The notes under the pieces were generated by a model. That model worked only from the letters and a program-made list of their open reading frames with translations, had not been told where the DNA came from and made no database searches. From Sulfuricurvum sp. (GTDB lineage: Bacteria; Campylobacterota; Campylobacteria; Campylobacterales; Sulfurimonadaceae): DNA of 64,000 bases. The stretch lies in NCBI RefSeq assembly GCF_028681615.1, contig NZ_JAQUHV010000011.1, positions 1 through 64,000 on the forward strand. The letters are read 5' to 3'. Made by a program: the position numbers and the translations under genes. Below, in pieces: positions 63,071-64,000 of the stretch. The number at the start of each line of letters is the position of its first letter. Positions within the stretch are counted from its first letter, which is position 1.

Positions 63071-64000
63071 TTAGGATAGCTCTGATGTTAAGAGTAATCG
63101 TACTTCTTCTGCCGGAAGCGGTTTGAAATAATAATATCCTTGTGCGACGCGACACCCCTCTTTCAATATGAATTGACCTTGTTTTTTGGTTTCTATCCCT
63201 TCGGCTACAATATTAAGTTTCAACCCTTTGGCTAAGTGAATAATCGATTTTACAATTTCACAGTCTGCTTGATCTTCAGGAAGATTATCGACAAATGATT
63301 TATCAATTTTAAGTTTATTTATGGGCAAATTTTTTAAATAGGCTAATGACGAATACCCCGTTCCAAAATCATCTATTGCCAACTTAAATCCGCTTTCAGC
63401 CAGTTGTGCCAGAATATTTTTTGAATACTCAGGATTATTCATAATAATGCTCTCCGTCAATTCAAGTTCAATCAAAGCAGGAGGGCATGAATTCCTTTTT
63501 AAAATATTTGGGATAATTTTTTCAAGATTGCCGTGTATTAACTGTTTTCCCGAAATATTTACTGCGATGTACCCGGGGTTGAATCCTTCATTTTTCCATT
63601 CCATCATTTGTCTGCTGGCTTCTTCGATCACCCATTCGCCGATTTCGATAATCAGACCGGTGTCTTCCGCAATCGGTATAAACTTGATGGGTGAAATAAT
63701 TCCAAATTCCGGATTATTCCACCGTATCAGGGCCTCAAAACCGATAATTTTTTCATTTGACATATCTACTTGAGGCTGATAATAAAGGACGAATTCATTG
63801 CTGGAGAGCGCTTTACGCAGGCTATTTTCTAAGGTTATACGTTCCAAGACCCGTTTCGTCATCTCTTCCGTATAAAACTGATACGTATTTTTTCCCTCAT
63901 TTTTGGCTTGATACATTGCTGAATCGGCATTTCTGAGTAATTCTTCAGCACTTTGTGCCTCATTCGGAAAAAAACTCGCACCGGCACTGCACGTGATAAA
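63071..64000 (-). CDS. GGDEF-EAL c-di-GMP protein, 3' part
   Basis: A partial gene that runs off the right edge: the frame stays open from the stop at 63071 to 64000. The first visible residues (ITCSAGASFFP, then LLRNADSAMYQAK) are the end of a GGDEF domain. A full EAL domain follows with FEALIRW, NISGKQL, ELTES, IDDFGTGYSS, KIDKSF, AEGIE and QGYYYFKPLP, so phosphodiesterase activity is likely. It resembles the C-terminal part of the protein encoded at 22942-26001. The GGDEF active site and sensor region lie outside the window. Confidence 0.9.
   Translation of the reverse strand, partial: FITCSAGASFFPNEAQSAEELLRNADSAMYQAKNEGKNTYQFYTEEMTKRVLERITLENSLRKALSSNEFVLYYQPQVDMSNEKIIGFEALIRWNNPEFGIISPIKFIPIAEDTGLIIEIGEWVIEEASRQMMEWKNEGFNPGYIAVNISGKQLIHGNLEKIIPNILKRNSCPPALIELELTESIIMNNPEYSKNILAQLAESGFKLAIDDFGTGYSSLAYLKNLPINKLKIDKSFVDNLPEDQADCEIVKSIIHLAKGLKLNIVAEGIETKKQGQFILKEGCRVAQGYYYFKPLPAEEVRLLLTSELS

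Noticed and set aside
1-64000. Search for rRNA, tRNA, CRISPR, insertion sequences and prophage.
   Set aside because: No cloverleaf-like gene, regularly spaced repeats, transposase, integrase or phage structural gene was recognised; gaps are too short for most such elements.

Overview
The window is a chromosomal stretch of a free-living, flagellated Gram-negative bacterium. It most resembles the Campylobacterota (epsilonproteobacteria), probably a Sulfurimonas- or Sulfuricurvum-like organism. The grounds are gene content and order recalled from that group: an Rrf2 regulator directly upstream of flhA with a DHH phosphoesterase after it; the run fabZ-lpxA-clpX-mreB-mreC-carB-short Sua5; a UPF0323 lipoprotein next to a glutathionylspermidine-synthase-like gene; flgI-flgJ-flgM-flgN-flgK with sigma54- and sigma28-type promoters; and many c-di-GMP proteins. 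No database search was possible, so the genus is inference. I see no rRNA, tRNA, CRISPR array, insertion sequence or prophage. Genes are tightly packed and no gap exceeds about 220 bases.

Layout. 1-6.5 kb (+): end of an HD-GYP protein, then Rrf2 regulator, flhA, DHH phosphoesterase, ABC-F ATPase and rsuA. 6.5-8.3 kb: a pentapeptide-repeat gene and a strikingly AT-rich orphan gene, the best candidate for acquired DNA. 8.3-16.3 kb (-): a copper/silver export operon (Met-rich FixH/YtkA-like protein, then CusC-, CusB- and CusA-like proteins and a P1B ATPase). 16.3-27.4 kb: RluA-family synthase, methyltransferase, a beta-propeller plus helical-repeat protein, a lytic transglycosylase, a small outer-membrane barrel, YebC, a PAS-GGDEF-EAL protein, a P-loop ATPase and YaeQ. 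27.5-37.3 kb (-): an acetate module (sensor kinase, OmpR-type regulator, OprD-like porin, DUF485, ActP symporter, CBS/DUF294 protein, DEDDh exonuclease, Acs). 37.4-42 kb: cyclophilin, QueH, a CPA2 antiporter and a PAS-GGDEF protein. 42.2-52 kb (+): the lipid A, cell-shape and pyrimidine block, then a UPF0323 lipoprotein and a GSP-synthase-like ligase. 52-57.3 kb: a membrane GGDEF-EAL protein divergent from an operon of an autoinducer-synthase-like acyltransferase, a TonB receptor and a YfiR-like protein. 57.3-62 kb (-): ABC permease and flgK-flgN-flgM-flgJ-flgI. 62-64 kb (-): rsmD, a miniature receiver-like protein and the 3' part of a GGDEF-EAL gene.

How the parts work together. The acetate module takes acetate across both membranes and activates it to acetyl-CoA. 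A perfect 11-bp-period direct repeat at the porin promoter is a likely site for the adjacent response regulator. The flagellar operon shows the expected promoters: sigma54-type before flgI and sigma28-type before flgM. The copper operon combines inner-membrane export with trans-envelope RND efflux. The most intriguing system is at 52-57.3 kb: an acyltransferase carrying the LuxI-type invariant residues, co-transcribed with a TonB receptor and a YfiR-like protein and facing a membrane c-di-GMP enzyme across a promoter with a 14-bp perfect palindrome. It may link an acylated small molecule to c-di-GMP.
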